A stretch of DNA of 64,000 nucleotides from Shewanella sp. 10N.286.48.A6 (GCF_002873135.1 NZ_MCVI01000017.1:62001-126000); one strand, 5' to 3'. Positions 38,277 through 46,549 are shown, numbered from the stretch's first letter. Notes: a model not told the origin generated them from the letters alone. Translations and numbers: made by a program.

Positions 38277-38693
38277 TTACTTACCCATACGAAGCGTTTG
38301 CTGCAACATTGATTTGGCGGCATCAGCCACTTGAACATTCATTTGATATGACCGAGAAGCAGAAATCATATCGGCCATTTCTTCCATCACATTGACATTG
38401 GGTTTATAAATAAACCCATCGTTATCAGCCATTGGATGATTAGGTGAGAATTCTTTTAATAACGGTTTATCGCTTTCTACAACGCCTTTAACACTGACAC
38501 TATGAGAACTATTTTGCTGATGACTGGCTTTGGCCATTTCAGCCTCAAAAATAGGATGACGAGCTCTATAGGTCTCACCGACACTGCTTGATACTGTGTT
38601 GGCATTAGCAATATTACTGGCGGTGGTATTTAAGCGCACCGATTGCGCAGACATACCCGAGCCTGACACATTAAAAATATTAAAAAGACTCAT
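38277..38693 (-). CDS. flgC: FlgC, proximal rod protein
   Basis: The 138-residue rod protein has MSLFNIFNVSGSGMSAQSVR, TTASNIANANTVSSSVGETY and the C motif PNVNVMEEMADMISASRSYQ. It begins 2 nt after the flgB stop; GAGG precedes the ATG. Confidence 0.97.
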   Translation of the reverse strand: MSLFNIFNVSGSGMSAQSVRLNTTASNIANANTVSSSVGETYRARHPIFEAEMAKASHQQNSSHSVSVKGVVESDKPLLKEFSPNHPMADNDGFIYKPNVNVMEEMADMISASRSYQMNVQVADAAKSMLQQTLRMGK

Positions 38694-38695
38694 AA

Positions 38696-39094
38696 TTAAT
38701 CACCTCTAATGGCTTTACGCATGCCAGAAAACTTACTTTCAAGAAAGCCCAGTGACATTTGATATTCCAAAGAGTTTTGCATAAATGCAGATTGCTCTTC
38801 TTGCATATCCACCGTATTACCGTCACCTGTGTCTGGCTGATTTGGCACCCGAAACTGCACATGCTCTTGGCTTAACGCTTTAAGGTCAAAGTGCTTGTCA
38901 GTTGTTTGACTCATTTGCAGCCCTTGCTGATGAGAGCGGGCGCTATTCATGGCAGAGGCAAAGTCTACATCACGGGCTTTGTAACCCGGGGTATTGGCAT
39001 TGGCGATATTACTAGATAGCACTTCAGCCCTTTGAGCACGTATGCCCAACGAGTATTGATGTACCCCTAAACCATTTTCAAAATTAATCGCCAT
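38696..39094 (-). CDS. flgB: FlgB, proximal rod protein
   Basis: The 132 residues include LGVHQYSLGIRAQRAEVLSS and NIANANTPGYKARDVDFASA, the family core, and a C-terminal AFMQNSLEYQMSLGFLESKF. GGAGG precedes the ATG at 39094. A sigma-54 promoter 36 bp upstream starts the flgBCDE run. Confidence 0.97.
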   Translation of the reverse strand: MAINFENGLGVHQYSLGIRAQRAEVLSSNIANANTPGYKARDVDFASAMNSARSHQQGLQMSQTTDKHFDLKALSQEHVQFRVPNQPDTGDGNTVDMQEEQSAFMQNSLEYQMSLGFLESKFSGMRKAIRGD

Positions 39095-39129
39095 AAAATT
39101 GCCTCCATCAGCTAACTGTCACTAACAAA

Positions 39130-39144
39130 GCAAACCTTATGCCA
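39130..39144 (-). promoter_or_regulatory. sigma-54 promoter for flgBCDE
   Basis: The minus strand reads TGGCATAAGGTTTGC, a TGGCAY-N5-TTGC match in the cheR-flgB gap. Confidence 0.83.
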
Positions 39145-39182
39145 AAATATTGCGGTTTTAAGATGAGAAAGGATAAAAATGA

Positions 39183-39208
39183 AAAATGCCGACGTAAGTC
39201 GGCATTTT
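39183..39208 (-). terminator. Terminator after cheR
   Basis: A perfect 11-bp stem (AAAATGCCGAC/GTCGGCATTTT) with loop GTAA is followed by T-rich sequence on the minus strand, 30 bp after the cheR stop. Confidence 0.88.
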
Positions 39209-39237
39209 ATTCACTAAAAACATATTAATTCATAAAC

Positions 39238-40077
39238 TTACAATATATTTTTCTTTTGATAGTAAATCCCTGGGTTACAACGCACCATCGTAAATTCATC
39301 ACTTAAACCTGAGATAGATTCTGACGCCCCTAAAAATAAAATCCCATTGGGATTAAGGGCGGCAGCAAATTGCCGCAAAATTTTAGCTTTTGCCTCTGGA
39401 GAAAAATAAATCAACACATTACGACAAAAGATAATATCGAACTTACCCAATAAGCTATAACTTTCAAGCAGGTTATGACTTCTAAAATTCACTAACCGCT
39501 GAACATTATCTTTCACTTTCATATGACCTGACGGCATTGGATCAAAAAATTGTCGCTTTCGCTCATCTGATAGCCCACGGGCTAAGGCTAAGCTGTCATA
39601 TTCGGCCTTTTTACAACGCGCTAGCATTGAAGGTGATAAATCGGTGGCTTGGATCGTCGCGCTACCAGGCAATGCCCCCGGCTTACGCTGCTGATACTCT
39701 AAAATAGTCATTGCCAATGAATAGGGCTCCTGCCCTGACGAGCAAGCGGCTGACCATATTTTTAACGGCCGACCTAAGCGGCTATATTCAGGTAATAAAG
39801 CATCATGAAGTAATTCAAACGGGTATTTGTCTCTAAACCACAGAGTTTCATTTGTAGTCATCGCGTCAATCACTTCCGCCCGTAAATGCCGCTCCATTGG
39901 CTTCATTGAGCGCTTAACCACTTCCGATAATGAGGGCAAATCATGCTTGCCCATTAAAGGCGCTAAGCGACTTTTTACTAAATATTGCTTGTTGTCACCT
40001 AATACAATGCCACTGTGTTGCTCTAAAAAAAGCTTAAACTGATTATATTCTGCTTCAGCAAGTGATTTGTTCGGCAC
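39238..40077 (-). CDS. cheR: CheR, chemoreceptor methyltransferase
   Basis: CheR methylates glutamates on chemoreceptors using S-adenosylmethionine. The 279 residues have an N-terminal helical domain (YNQFKLFLEQHSGIVLGDNK) and a Rossmann-type methyltransferase domain with RPLKIWSAACSSGQEPYSLA near 105-124 and FDIIFCRNVLIYFSPEAKAK near 215. The start is GTG at 40077 with AGGA 7 nt upstream. cheV lies 141 bp upstream on the same strand, so they may share a transcript. In Vibrio and Shewanella cheV-cheR also sit beside flgA and flgB. Confidence 0.97.
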   Translation of the reverse strand: MPNKSLAEAEYNQFKLFLEQHSGIVLGDNKQYLVKSRLAPLMGKHDLPSLSEVVKRSMKPMERHLRAEVIDAMTTNETLWFRDKYPFELLHDALLPEYSRLGRPLKIWSAACSSGQEPYSLAMTILEYQQRKPGALPGSATIQATDLSPSMLARCKKAEYDSLALARGLSDERKRQFFDPMPSGHMKVKDNVQRLVNFRSHNLLESYSLLGKFDIIFCRNVLIYFSPEAKAKILRQFAAALNPNGILFLGASESISGLSDEFTMVRCNPGIYYQKKNIL

Positions 40078-40218
40078 TTTTACATCCTATTTTAAAGAGG
40101 CGCTTTACATTGTTTGCAATCTAAAGCCGCCGCTTTGTTTGGTTACCGAGCGCTTGGTAACAAACGTGAAATCTACAACCTATGGTGAATCATCAGCCCT
40201 AGGTTTTCGATTGAATTA

Positions 40219-41139
40219 TTATAAAATGAGATGTTTGTTGACCGCTGACGCTAACTCATCGGGATTAAACTTAGCGATAAAGTCGTTTGCGCCGACCTTT
40301 TCAACCATGGCCTGATTAAACACGCCACTTAATGAAGTATGCAGCACCACTTTAATATCTTTAAGTTTTGGATCGTCGCGAATTTCCGCCGTTAAGGTAT
40401 AGCCATCCATTTCTGGCATTTCAATGTCTGAAATAATCAGTGGAATTTCATCGGCAACATTATCCATCTCAGTGGCAATCGCTTTTAATTTCTCTAAGGC
40501 ATCTTTACCATCAATAGCGGTGTCAATTTGCAGGTTCAATGACGATAATGAACGGATAATTTGCTTACGAGCAACTGCAGAGTCATCAATCACCATAATA
40601 TGGTAATGCTGCTCTTTATCAATGGTAATAGCATCACTGGCAGCTTGGCTTAATTCCGTTTTTACTGGTGATATTTCATCAAGAATTTTTTCAACATCTA
40701 AAATCTCAACCAATTCACCTTCGATTTCGGTTACTGCAGTTAAATAAGAGTTGCGCCCAGCCCCTTGTGGCGGTGGCATAATTGATTCCCAATTCATATT
40801 AATAATGCGCTCTACTGAGCTAACCAAAAAGCCCTGAATACTGCGGTTATACTCAGCAATAATGATGAAGCAATTTTCAGTCGATGCCAACGGACGGCCA
40901 CCAGTTGCCGCACTTAAATCAATCACTGAAATAGTCGAGCCCCGAATGTGAGCAATGCCTTTAATCATTGGGCTTAAACGGGGTAACTTTGTCAGTGGCG
41001 GACACTGTAATACTTCTTTTACTTTAAAAACGTTGATACCGAAACGTTGGCGACCATTAAGTTTAAAAAGCAGTAACTCCAGTCTATTTTGGCCTACCAG
41101 TTGGGTACGTTTATTAACTGAATCAAGAATGCTCGACAT
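40219..41139 (-). CDS. cheV: CheV, CheW-receiver coupling protein
   Basis: CheV couples receptors to CheA and has a receiver that can take phosphate. The 306-residue sequence has a CheW-like domain (LELLLFKLNGRQRFGINVFK, IAHIRGSTISVIDLSAATGG) and a receiver domain with MVIDDSAVARKQIIRSLSSL and the acidic phospho-site region PLIISDIEMPEMDGYTL. The ATG at 41139 follows AGGG. I see no clear promoter in the 319 bp upstream. Confidence 0.95.
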   Translation of the reverse strand: MSSILDSVNKRTQLVGQNRLELLLFKLNGRQRFGINVFKVKEVLQCPPLTKLPRLSPMIKGIAHIRGSTISVIDLSAATGGRPLASTENCFIIIAEYNRSIQGFLVSSVERIINMNWESIMPPPQGAGRNSYLTAVTEIEGELVEILDVEKILDEISPVKTELSQAASDAITIDKEQHYHIMVIDDSAVARKQIIRSLSSLNLQIDTAIDGKDALEKLKAIATEMDNVADEIPLIISDIEMPEMDGYTLTAEIRDDPKLKDIKVVLHTSLSGVFNQAMVEKVGANDFIAKFNPDELASAVNKHLIL

Positions 41140-41458
41140 AACCCTGCCTTGTTTTATGAATGCTTTCCCTAGTGGGATTTATTATTAGAGTTCACTGTTA
41201 ATCAGTGTTTTAAAGCGACAGTAAAACCATTTTCGCAAATTGTAACACAGTAATTTATGCCCATTTGCTGGTTTAGCGCTTAAATTTAGCTATAGGCATA
41301 GTTTTTGCTTGATTGTGGTCACATCGCATTTAAGCGACGATTTCAATGAAAAAAGTCAAACTTCTGACAAAGATAACATTGAGAATGTTTAGCCTTATCA
41401 TTGCTAATTAAAATTGAAGTTTAGAGGTAACCTGGCCAATCAAGCTAGTTAGAATATT
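41140..41458. other. 319-bp divergent control region of cheV and flgA
   Basis: It contains a probable sigma-54 element for flgA (41294-41308) and a perfect 6-bp inverted repeat AACATT-GAG-AATGTT (41375-41389). No promoter for cheV is recognised. Confidence 0.55.
41294..41308 (+). promoter_or_regulatory. Probable sigma-54 promoter for flgA
   Basis: AGGCATAGTTTTTGC keeps the GG-N10-GC frame and the TTGC half; the first T of TGGC is A. It is 150 bp before flgA, further than for the other sites, so support is weaker. Confidence 0.5.
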
Positions 41459-42166
41459 ATGAAGAAAAACATTCTACTATTGATCATTATTTTTTTATCT
41501 TTACCGGTTAACGCCAGTGAAGATGCCACCATAACTTACTCTCTATCGACCATTACTGAATTAGCTAAAGAGGTAGTAGCAAAAAAAATTGCTAAAAAGC
41601 CCAATGCGGTGATCAACATTAGCCCGCAAAATCTTGATGGCCGATTAACACCGCCAAGATGTTTGCCACCCATTAGTGTTGAAATGGCCAGCGACCGCGA
41701 AATTAGCCGCACCAACACAGTCAAAATTAGCTGTATCAGCCCTGACTATGACTACCCATGGCAAATGTTTATCTCGGTTAAAGTTGAGGTTATGTATCCA
41801 GTGGTGACAGCATTGGGAATTATTGAAAAAGGTGAGTTAATCACAGCAGATAATGTGGCAATTAACTATGTTGACCAACACAGTATCCGCGGGCAGTTTT
41901 TTTCTGAGATCTCACAATTACTCGGTACCCGCTCAAAAAGGCGTGTGTCAGCTAAAGCGCCTTTGCTAAACAATAATTTATGCTTTGTTTGCAAAGGAGA
42001 TTCGGTATCTATTTATGCTAAAACAAACGCATTTGAAATAAAAACTGCCGGAGAAGCACTAAGAGATGGTAATATTGGCGATGCTATTAGAGTCAGAAAT
42101 AGCAATTCTAACAGGCGATTAGATGTCATTGTCACAGGCGTTGGCGAAGTTGAAGTTAGAATGTAA
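41459..42166 (+). CDS. flgA: FlgA, P-ring assembly chaperone
   Basis: FlgA is a periplasmic chaperone that helps FlgI form the P ring. The 235-residue precursor has a Sec signal (MKKNILLLIIIFLSLPVNA, cut near residue 19) and a C-terminal SAF/ChapFlgA domain (TALGIIEKGELITADNVAIN, GDSVSIYAKTNAFEIKTAGE, RVRNSNSNRRLDVIVTGVGE). It heads the plus-strand flgA-flgM-flgN run. Confidence 0.95.
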   Translation: MKKNILLLIIIFLSLPVNASEDATITYSLSTITELAKEVVAKKIAKKPNAVINISPQNLDGRLTPPRCLPPISVEMASDREISRTNTVKISCISPDYDYPWQMFISVKVEVMYPVVTALGIIEKGELITADNVAINYVDQHSIRGQFFSEISQLLGTRSKRRVSAKAPLLNNNLCFVCKGDSVSIYAKTNAFEIKTAGEALRDGNIGDAIRVRNSNSNRRLDVIVTGVGEVEVRM

Positions 42167-42173
42167 AATATTC

Positions 42174-42200
42174 TAAAGTTTTTTCTGACAAGGCCGATAA
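42174..42200 (+). promoter_or_regulatory. sigma-28 promoter for flgMN
   Basis: TAAA, 15 bp, then GCCGATAA: both boxes and spacing match the sigma-28 consensus exactly. It lies in the flgA-flgM gap, so flgM is made both from flgA read-through and late from sigma-28, the usual feedback arrangement. Confidence 0.93.
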
Positions 42201-42238
42201 CCTGTTTGGAAAACCCTAACATTACGCTGGAGCCTCAC

Positions 42239-42571
42239 ATGGCAATTGATATTAACCATCTAAAAACAGCTTCTCATGCTCAGTTGCGCACCAATCGCGA
42301 CGCAGGAGCAACAACGCAAACAGCTGACTCAGCGGCTAAGACCACGGCTGCCCCAGTAAAAACGGATTCGGTCAGTATTACTGCACAAGCGCAGCAGCTG
42401 CAGGGAGTGCAGAGTAATATGGCATCTTTACCAGAAGTTGACCAAAGCAAAGTTGATGCTATTAAATTAGCAATTTCAGAAGGTCGCTACAAAGTCGATC
42501 CTGAAAAGTTAGCTGCTAACATTGCTAGCTTTGAAGCTGATCTTGACGGATTAAATTTCGACCAAGAGTAA
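42239..42571 (+). CDS. flgM: FlgM, anti-sigma-28 factor
   Basis: FlgM holds FliA (sigma-28) inactive until it is exported after hook completion. The 110 residues begin MAIDINHLKTASHAQLRTNR and have the C-terminal FliA-binding helices (VDQSKVDAIKLAISEGRYKV with DPEKLAANIASFE). The ATG at 42239 has GGAG 6 nt upstream. An in-frame ATG at 42206 coincides with the predicted sigma-28 transcript start, so the shorter form is chosen. Confidence 0.94.
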   Translation: MAIDINHLKTASHAQLRTNRDAGATTQTADSAAKTTAAPVKTDSVSITAQAQQLQGVQSNMASLPEVDQSKVDAIKLAISEGRYKVDPEKLAANIASFEADLDGLNFDQE

Positions 42572-42645
42572 CCTCATCGTTACTCTTGATATTATCGGCC
42601 ACACATTACTTAACGGGTAATGTGGGTTTTAATAAAGAGTAACTT

Positions 42646-43071
42646 ATGACTGAATTACTACAGCTGTTATCTTTTCAGCACGACACCTTGTCGTCGCTGA
42701 AATTACTTGTATCTGAAGAAAAATTAGCCCTTACTGAACGTGACGCAGATAAACTACTGTCACTGGCAAAAGACAAGGTTGACTGCCTAAACAACCTCAA
42801 ACTTAATGATGAAAAGTTAGCCTCTCACCCAGAAAAAGCATTATTAAACGCTGAGCCAGAACTCATTGTTAAAGTCGAAGAAGCCAAAGCGATTCTAGAC
42901 GAGTGCAAGGCCATCAATAGTCAAAATGCCAGCTTAATTGAGCTTAATATAGCCAGCCTTAATCGCTTCTCTCAAGCGCTGCAAATGAGCCGTAATGCAT
43001 CAAGCCTGACCTATAATGACAAAGGCCGAACTTCAACGATTTCCTCTTTAGGGCAAAACCTTAAAGCATAA
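42646..43071 (+). CDS. flgN: FlgN, chaperone of FlgK and FlgL
   Basis: FlgN binds the hook-junction proteins FlgK and FlgL before export. The 141-residue protein is all-helical with LLQLLSFQHDTLSSLKLLVS near the N-terminus and a conserved-looking C part (LIELNIASLNRFSQALQMSR, SLTYNDKGRT). Position after flgM supports the call. A strong bidirectional terminator follows. Confidence 0.92.
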   Translation: MTELLQLLSFQHDTLSSLKLLVSEEKLALTERDADKLLSLAKDKVDCLNNLKLNDEKLASHPEKALLNAEPELIVKVEEAKAILDECKAINSQNASLIELNIASLNRFSQALQMSRNASSLTYNDKGRTSTISSLGQNLKA

Positions 43072-43124
43072 TCGAGGCGGTAATTAACTGCCCTGCGAGT
43101 TGCTAGATTGTGTTTTAAAAACCA

Positions 43125-43151
43125 AAAAACCGCTCAAAGAGCGGTTTTTTT
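43125..43151. terminator. Bidirectional terminator between flgN and flgP
   Basis: AAAAACCGCTC and GAGCGGTTTTT enclose AAA, with a T run on plus and an A run giving T on minus. It serves flgN (plus) and the converging flgOP (minus). Confidence 0.9.
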
Positions 43152-43202
43152 GTACTTCAGTTAAGTTAATTTAAATGACTGGATTTAAATAATTAAATTT
43201 AA

Positions 43203-43658
43203 CTAAAAGTAAGTCACATGCTTAATCGTTCTAGGCCTATTTTGCTGCTGATATAGGCTCCATACCTGTGAAAAATCCAGTTCTAACTCAGTCACATACA
43301 TATCACCAGCCGGATAGCTTTTGACCACTTTAGCGCCTTTAATCATGCCCGAGACACTGGCGGTAACGGTTTGCTTATTCAGCAACCAATCATCGACCTG
43401 GCTACTGGCATCAATCTGCTGGCCATACACTTGCTCAGCCAGTTCACGATAAGCGGCAATTTTAGACGCTTGCATCGCCATTAACACCTTGTGAGATTGC
43501 TCTGTTGCCGGTTGCGTTGTTAACGGCGCATAACCAATAGCGGTTAGTTTAGGAAATTGTTTAGGCGCCTCGGTTTCCCATTGCACATACTTGTCGTTTA
43601 CCGCACACCCGGACAAGGTGAGGGCTGCTGTCAGGGCTGCAAAAAGTATTGCCTTCAT
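43203..43658 (-). CDS. flgP: FlgP, outer-membrane lipoprotein of the flagellar disk
   Basis: FlgP forms a ring or disk at the outer membrane in Vibrio and Campylobacter and is needed for motility. The 151 residues have a lipoprotein signal with lipobox TLSGC (Cys near 18) and an LPP20-type domain (ASKIAAYRELAEQVYGQQID). The ATG overlaps the flgO stop (ATGA), so translation is coupled. Confidence 0.92.
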   Translation of the reverse strand: MKAILFAALTAALTLSGCAVNDKYVQWETEAPKQFPKLTAIGYAPLTTQPATEQSHKVLMAMQASKIAAYRELAEQVYGQQIDASSQVDDWLLNKQTVTASVSGMIKGAKVVKSYPAGDMYVTELELDFSQVWSLYQQQNRPRTIKHVTYF

Positions 43659-44359
43659 TGGTTATCTCCTAAAATAGTCACGCTTGCCATACCTGCATGC
43701 TCGTTTCGATACAAGATGCCGTCTTTTGAAATCACCTTATTGGCAGGTGTTAAATAGCCTGGCAGGCTGTGGGTTTTAACAAAGGTTTGTACCGCTGACA
43801 CTACTCGATTATTGCTAGTATTGACAATTCTGGCATTGACCACCACGCCCTCTGAGGTAGTGCCCATGGTGGCTACGACCACATGGGATACCGCTAAATC
43901 TGTGGCAAGCTGCTTCCAGTCGCGGCTTAAAATAAACTCACCCTCCGCAGTGGCGCGAAGTGAACTAGCCACATTCATATCAACAAGATTAAATTCATTG
44001 GCATGAAATGCAGTCAACATGCCTTGCTGCAATTGCTGCCCCAGCAAATTAGTTTGTCCGTAATCATCAAGCATGACAGGTGTGGTGATCAGCAGTGGTT
44101 GATCAGCTCGTAAGCTGTCGTTTTGTAGCACTAATTCATTGACAATTTTTTCCGCCAAGCGGTTAACCCCAGCTTTGGGCGCTATGCCTGACTGCTGAAT
44201 ATCGTAGCGAATAACATGATCCGTTTTGGGCTCAGACTCATACCAAAAATTCATCTCATAGCCTTCATTGACATAAGATAAATCATCATACTCTGTCGGT
44301 TGTGAGCCAGCACAAGCTGTCATCAACATCATGATTGGAAGTAAACCAATTCGGCGCAT
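43655..44359 (-). CDS. flgO: FlgO, outer-membrane flagellar lipoprotein
   Basis: FlgO is known in Vibrio as a motility lipoprotein linked to FlgP and FlgT. The 234-residue protein has a lipoprotein signal (MRRIGLLPIMMLMTACAGSQ, Cys near 16) and a FlgO domain (VNRLAEKIVNELVLQNDSLR, LATDLAVSHVVVATMGTTSE). A sigma-28 promoter lies 83 bp upstream. It is divergent to flgT. Confidence 0.93.
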   Translation of the reverse strand: MRRIGLLPIMMLMTACAGSQPTEYDDLSYVNEGYEMNFWYESEPKTDHVIRYDIQQSGIAPKAGVNRLAEKIVNELVLQNDSLRADQPLLITTPVMLDDYGQTNLLGQQLQQGMLTAFHANEFNLVDMNVASSLRATAEGEFILSRDWKQLATDLAVSHVVVATMGTTSEGVVVNARIVNTSNNRVVSAVQTFVKTHSLPGYLTPANKVISKDGILYRNEHAGMASVTILGDNQ

Positions 44360-44441
44360 ATTGCATTCCTGTATTTAACTCAAGCATTGCTATGGGCTAA
44401 GGCGTTTGAGGCCTAAAGGTTAAAAATGAATTCTAAAAACA

Positions 44442-44469
44442 CTATCGGCAATCAGGATAAAAACTTTAG
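44442..44469 (-). promoter_or_regulatory. sigma-28 promoter for flgOP
   Basis: On the minus strand CTAAA is followed after 15 bp by GCCGATAG, one base off the consensus. It is 83 bp before flgO. Confidence 0.82.
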
Positions 44470-44524
44470 ATAATTAATCCCTTTCAGCATTGGCTTAACG
44501 ACTTATATATTGAAAACCAATAAC

Positions 44525-44539
44525 AGGCACATTCTTTGC
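44525..44539 (+). promoter_or_regulatory. sigma-54 promoter for flgT
   Basis: AGGCACATTCTTTGC has exact GG-N10-GC spacing and fits TGGCAC-N5-TTGC apart from the first T. It is 93 bp before flgT, in the region shared with the flgO promoter. Confidence 0.72.
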
Positions 44540-44631
44540 ATTTATTCTCAAACAATCGCTCCTAGTACTTTAACGCCATAAACTTGGCACTGTATTAGTC
44601 GTTCATCGTTATCTTTAAGCAAGTGATTAAT

Positions 44632-45822
44632 ATGAAAATATGCAGTAAAACAACCCAGCGACTCTACTCCGCAGCCATATTGCTGTTAGTCAGTATCTTG
44701 AGTCTGCCGTTAAAAGCTGAAATTATTGAAGTAACAGGCCATGCGAATATCATTAATGGCAATGTAGATAAGGCGCGTGAAGTAGCGATCAGCCAAGCGC
44801 TAAGCTATGCCAGCATGCAAGCTGGGGTTGGTGTTAACGTTAATAGTCAATACATCTCGGGTCAGGGGCAGTTAAGCCAAGATGCATTTCAGTTTAGTCA
44901 TATAGGACAAGACAATAATATTGAACTGGTATCTGAAATGCTCACCAGCACTGACATTACTGTATTACTAAGATTAGATCTTCAAGACGACTCAGCTCAG
45001 CAATGCCGAGGTCAGCAATTAAGAGCGGCAATAATGGTGCCTCAGGCCAGTATTCAAGATCGCGCTCAATTACGTTATGGTCAGTTATTAAACTTTACTC
45101 AAGCACTATCACAACAGTATGGCGTGCTACTAAATAGTCACTCCCATAATAGCTTTGCCCGCATTCACGCCGATGAAGCACTAGATCACAGCAATGAGTT
45201 AATCAATTTTAAAGGTAATCGCATCCCAAGTTGGTTAGGCGAAATCACCGATAGCCAATATATCTTACAACCAGAAATCCTCGATATGTCAACCGAGCCC
45301 ACCTCAGGATTAATGTTTGGCTTATTTCACGGCTACCCACAAAGACAAATCAGCTTTAAGTTAACTTTGTATCACGCTATTAGCGGTGAAAAAGTCTGGA
45401 GTAAAGATTACTCAGCACAGGCGCAGTGGGAGTTTGAACGTGACGAAACCGTATCACCCACCACTAAACGTTTTTGGCGCTCAAGCTATGGCCAAACGGT
45501 TAACCAGCTTATGCAGCAAAGCACTGCTGACATTGATAATTTGCTAAATTGTCGCCCACTGCTGGGACAAATTGTGGCTAAACAAGGCAATAGAATAATT
45601 ATTAACTTAGGCCGTAAGCACCATGTGAGAGCCGGTGATAGCTTTCAAATTGTATTGCAACAAAATATCCCAGACAGAGTGAATTTAATGCGCGCCGTTG
45701 CCACACCAAACCGCGCAACAGTCACCATTGATCAAGTATCAGAAGAAAGTGCCACCGCAGTATTACAAGGCATAGACGCAACAGGGAATATTCAAATACA
45801 AGATATCGTGATTAAGATTTAA
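44632..45822 (+). CDS. flgT: FlgT, H-ring protein
   Basis: FlgT builds the H ring around the basal body in Vibrio and is needed to hold the MotX/MotY T ring and the outer-membrane part. The 396-residue precursor has a signal segment (LYSAAILLLVSILSLPLKAE) and the FlgT domain order, with VTGHANIINGNVDKAREVAI and IVAKQGNRIIINLGRKHHVR near the end. A GTG at 44623 is in frame but the ATG at 44632 is the better start. A tRNA-Arg follows the stop by 56 bp. Confidence 0.93.
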   Translation: MKICSKTTQRLYSAAILLLVSILSLPLKAEIIEVTGHANIINGNVDKAREVAISQALSYASMQAGVGVNVNSQYISGQGQLSQDAFQFSHIGQDNNIELVSEMLTSTDITVLLRLDLQDDSAQQCRGQQLRAAIMVPQASIQDRAQLRYGQLLNFTQALSQQYGVLLNSHSHNSFARIHADEALDHSNELINFKGNRIPSWLGEITDSQYILQPEILDMSTEPTSGLMFGLFHGYPQRQISFKLTLYHAISGEKVWSKDYSAQAQWEFERDETVSPTTKRFWRSSYGQTVNQLMQQSTADIDNLLNCRPLLGQIVAKQGNRIIINLGRKHHVRAGDSFQIVLQQNIPDRVNLMRAVATPNRATVTIDQVSEESATAVLQGIDATGNIQIQDIVIKI

Positions 45823-45878
45823 GCAACTAAATTTAAAGCCTTTTAATCAAGATTAAAACTTGTATAATTGCGCTTAGT

Positions 45879-45954
45879 CTCCCTATAGCTCAACAGGATA
45901 GAGCAGTCGCCTCCTAAGCGATCGATCAGGGTTCGAGTCCTTGTGGGGAGACCA
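45879..45954 (+). tRNA. tRNA-Arg (anticodon CCT)
   Basis: The 76-nt molecule folds as a cloverleaf: acceptor CTCCCTA/TGGGGAG, D arm GCTC/GAGC, anticodon stem GTCGC/GCGAT with loop CTCCTAA (anticodon CCT), variable loop CGAT, T arm CAGGG/CCTTG with loop TTCGAGT, and encoded CCA. It reads the rare AGG codon. Such tRNA 3' ends can be attachment sites for integrated elements, but no integrase is seen next to it. Confidence 0.96.
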
Positions 45955-46096
45955 TATTTTTTATTGATCGTTCGCTATCCTTCGGATTTTCAGTTCAAGT
46001 TTGTAACGCTCAAGCACCTTCCATTTTATTGCTGAAACTCCAACTAAAGTTGCTACCGTTAAAGGTTCTTTTTACTAGACTTAATTTCATAAAACA

Positions 46097-46124
46097 TAGT
46101 GCATACCATTTTTGGTATGCACTA
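46097..46124. promoter_or_regulatory. Perfect 12-bp inverted repeat upstream of the YegP-like gene
   Basis: TAGTGCATACCA and TGGTATGCACTA enclose TTTT; a further TGCACT copy follows at 46131. No T run, so a terminator is less likely than an operator or leader hairpin. It ends 38 bp before the gene. Confidence 0.5.
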
Positions 46125-46162
46125 ACTATATGCACTATAAGCACTGTAATTAGGAGCGTGTT

Positions 46163-46495
46163 ATGTCTGGATGGTTCGAGTTAAGCAAAGGCAATAATGG
46201 TCAGTTCAAGTTTGCATTAAAGGCTGGCAATGGCGAGGTGATACTGACCAGTGAGCTATATGCCGCTAAAAGTGGCGCTAATAATGGTATCGCCTCGGTG
46301 CAAGTCAATTCTCAAAGCGAAGATAAATTCACTAAAGAAACCGCTAAAAATGATAAGCCCTATTTCAACCTTAAAGCGGCTAATCATCAAATTATTGGTA
46401 CCAGTCAGATGTATGCCAGTGTCGCATCACGAGATAATGGTATTCGTTCAGTGATGGATAATGGTAGCTCTACCACCATAAAAGATCTCTGTTAA
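46163..46495 (+). CDS. YegP-family (DUF1508) protein
   Basis: The 110-residue protein carries two tandem DUF1508/YegP repeats: residues 3-50 (FELSKGNNGQFKFALKAGNG, EVILTSELYAAKSGANNGI) and 55-105 (KPYFNLKAANHQIIGTSQMY, ASVASRDNGIRSV). The function of this family is unknown; proteins of this type are small, soluble and often stress-linked. AGGAG precedes the ATG. A terminator follows and a hairpin precedes. Confidence 0.85.
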   Translation: MSGWFELSKGNNGQFKFALKAGNGEVILTSELYAAKSGANNGIASVQVNSQSEDKFTKETAKNDKPYFNLKAANHQIIGTSQMYASVASRDNGIRSVMDNGSSTTIKDLC

Positions 46496-46515
46496 CTCGT
46501 TTTAAATATCATAAT

Positions 46516-46549
46516 AAAAGCTCTCGAACCTTTTGCTTTGGGAGCTTTT
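46516..46549. terminator. Hairpin between the YegP-like gene and the thioredoxin-like gene
   Basis: AAAAGCTCTC and GGGAGCTTTT pair (one G-T) around a 14-nt loop in the gap between converging genes. Confidence 0.6.

Noticed and set aside
40141..40161. Inverted repeat GTTACC/GGTAAC in the cheV-cheR gap
   Set aside because: Only six base pairs with an 8-nt loop and no T run; not enough to call a terminator or operator.
41361..41380. Possible sigma-28 element for flgA (TCAA with AAAGATAA)
   Set aside because: Spacing is only about 10 bp and the -10 half has three mismatches.
42206..42238. Longer flgM start adding 11 residues
   Set aside because: It lies at the predicted sigma-28 transcript start; a GGAG site supports the ATG at 42239.
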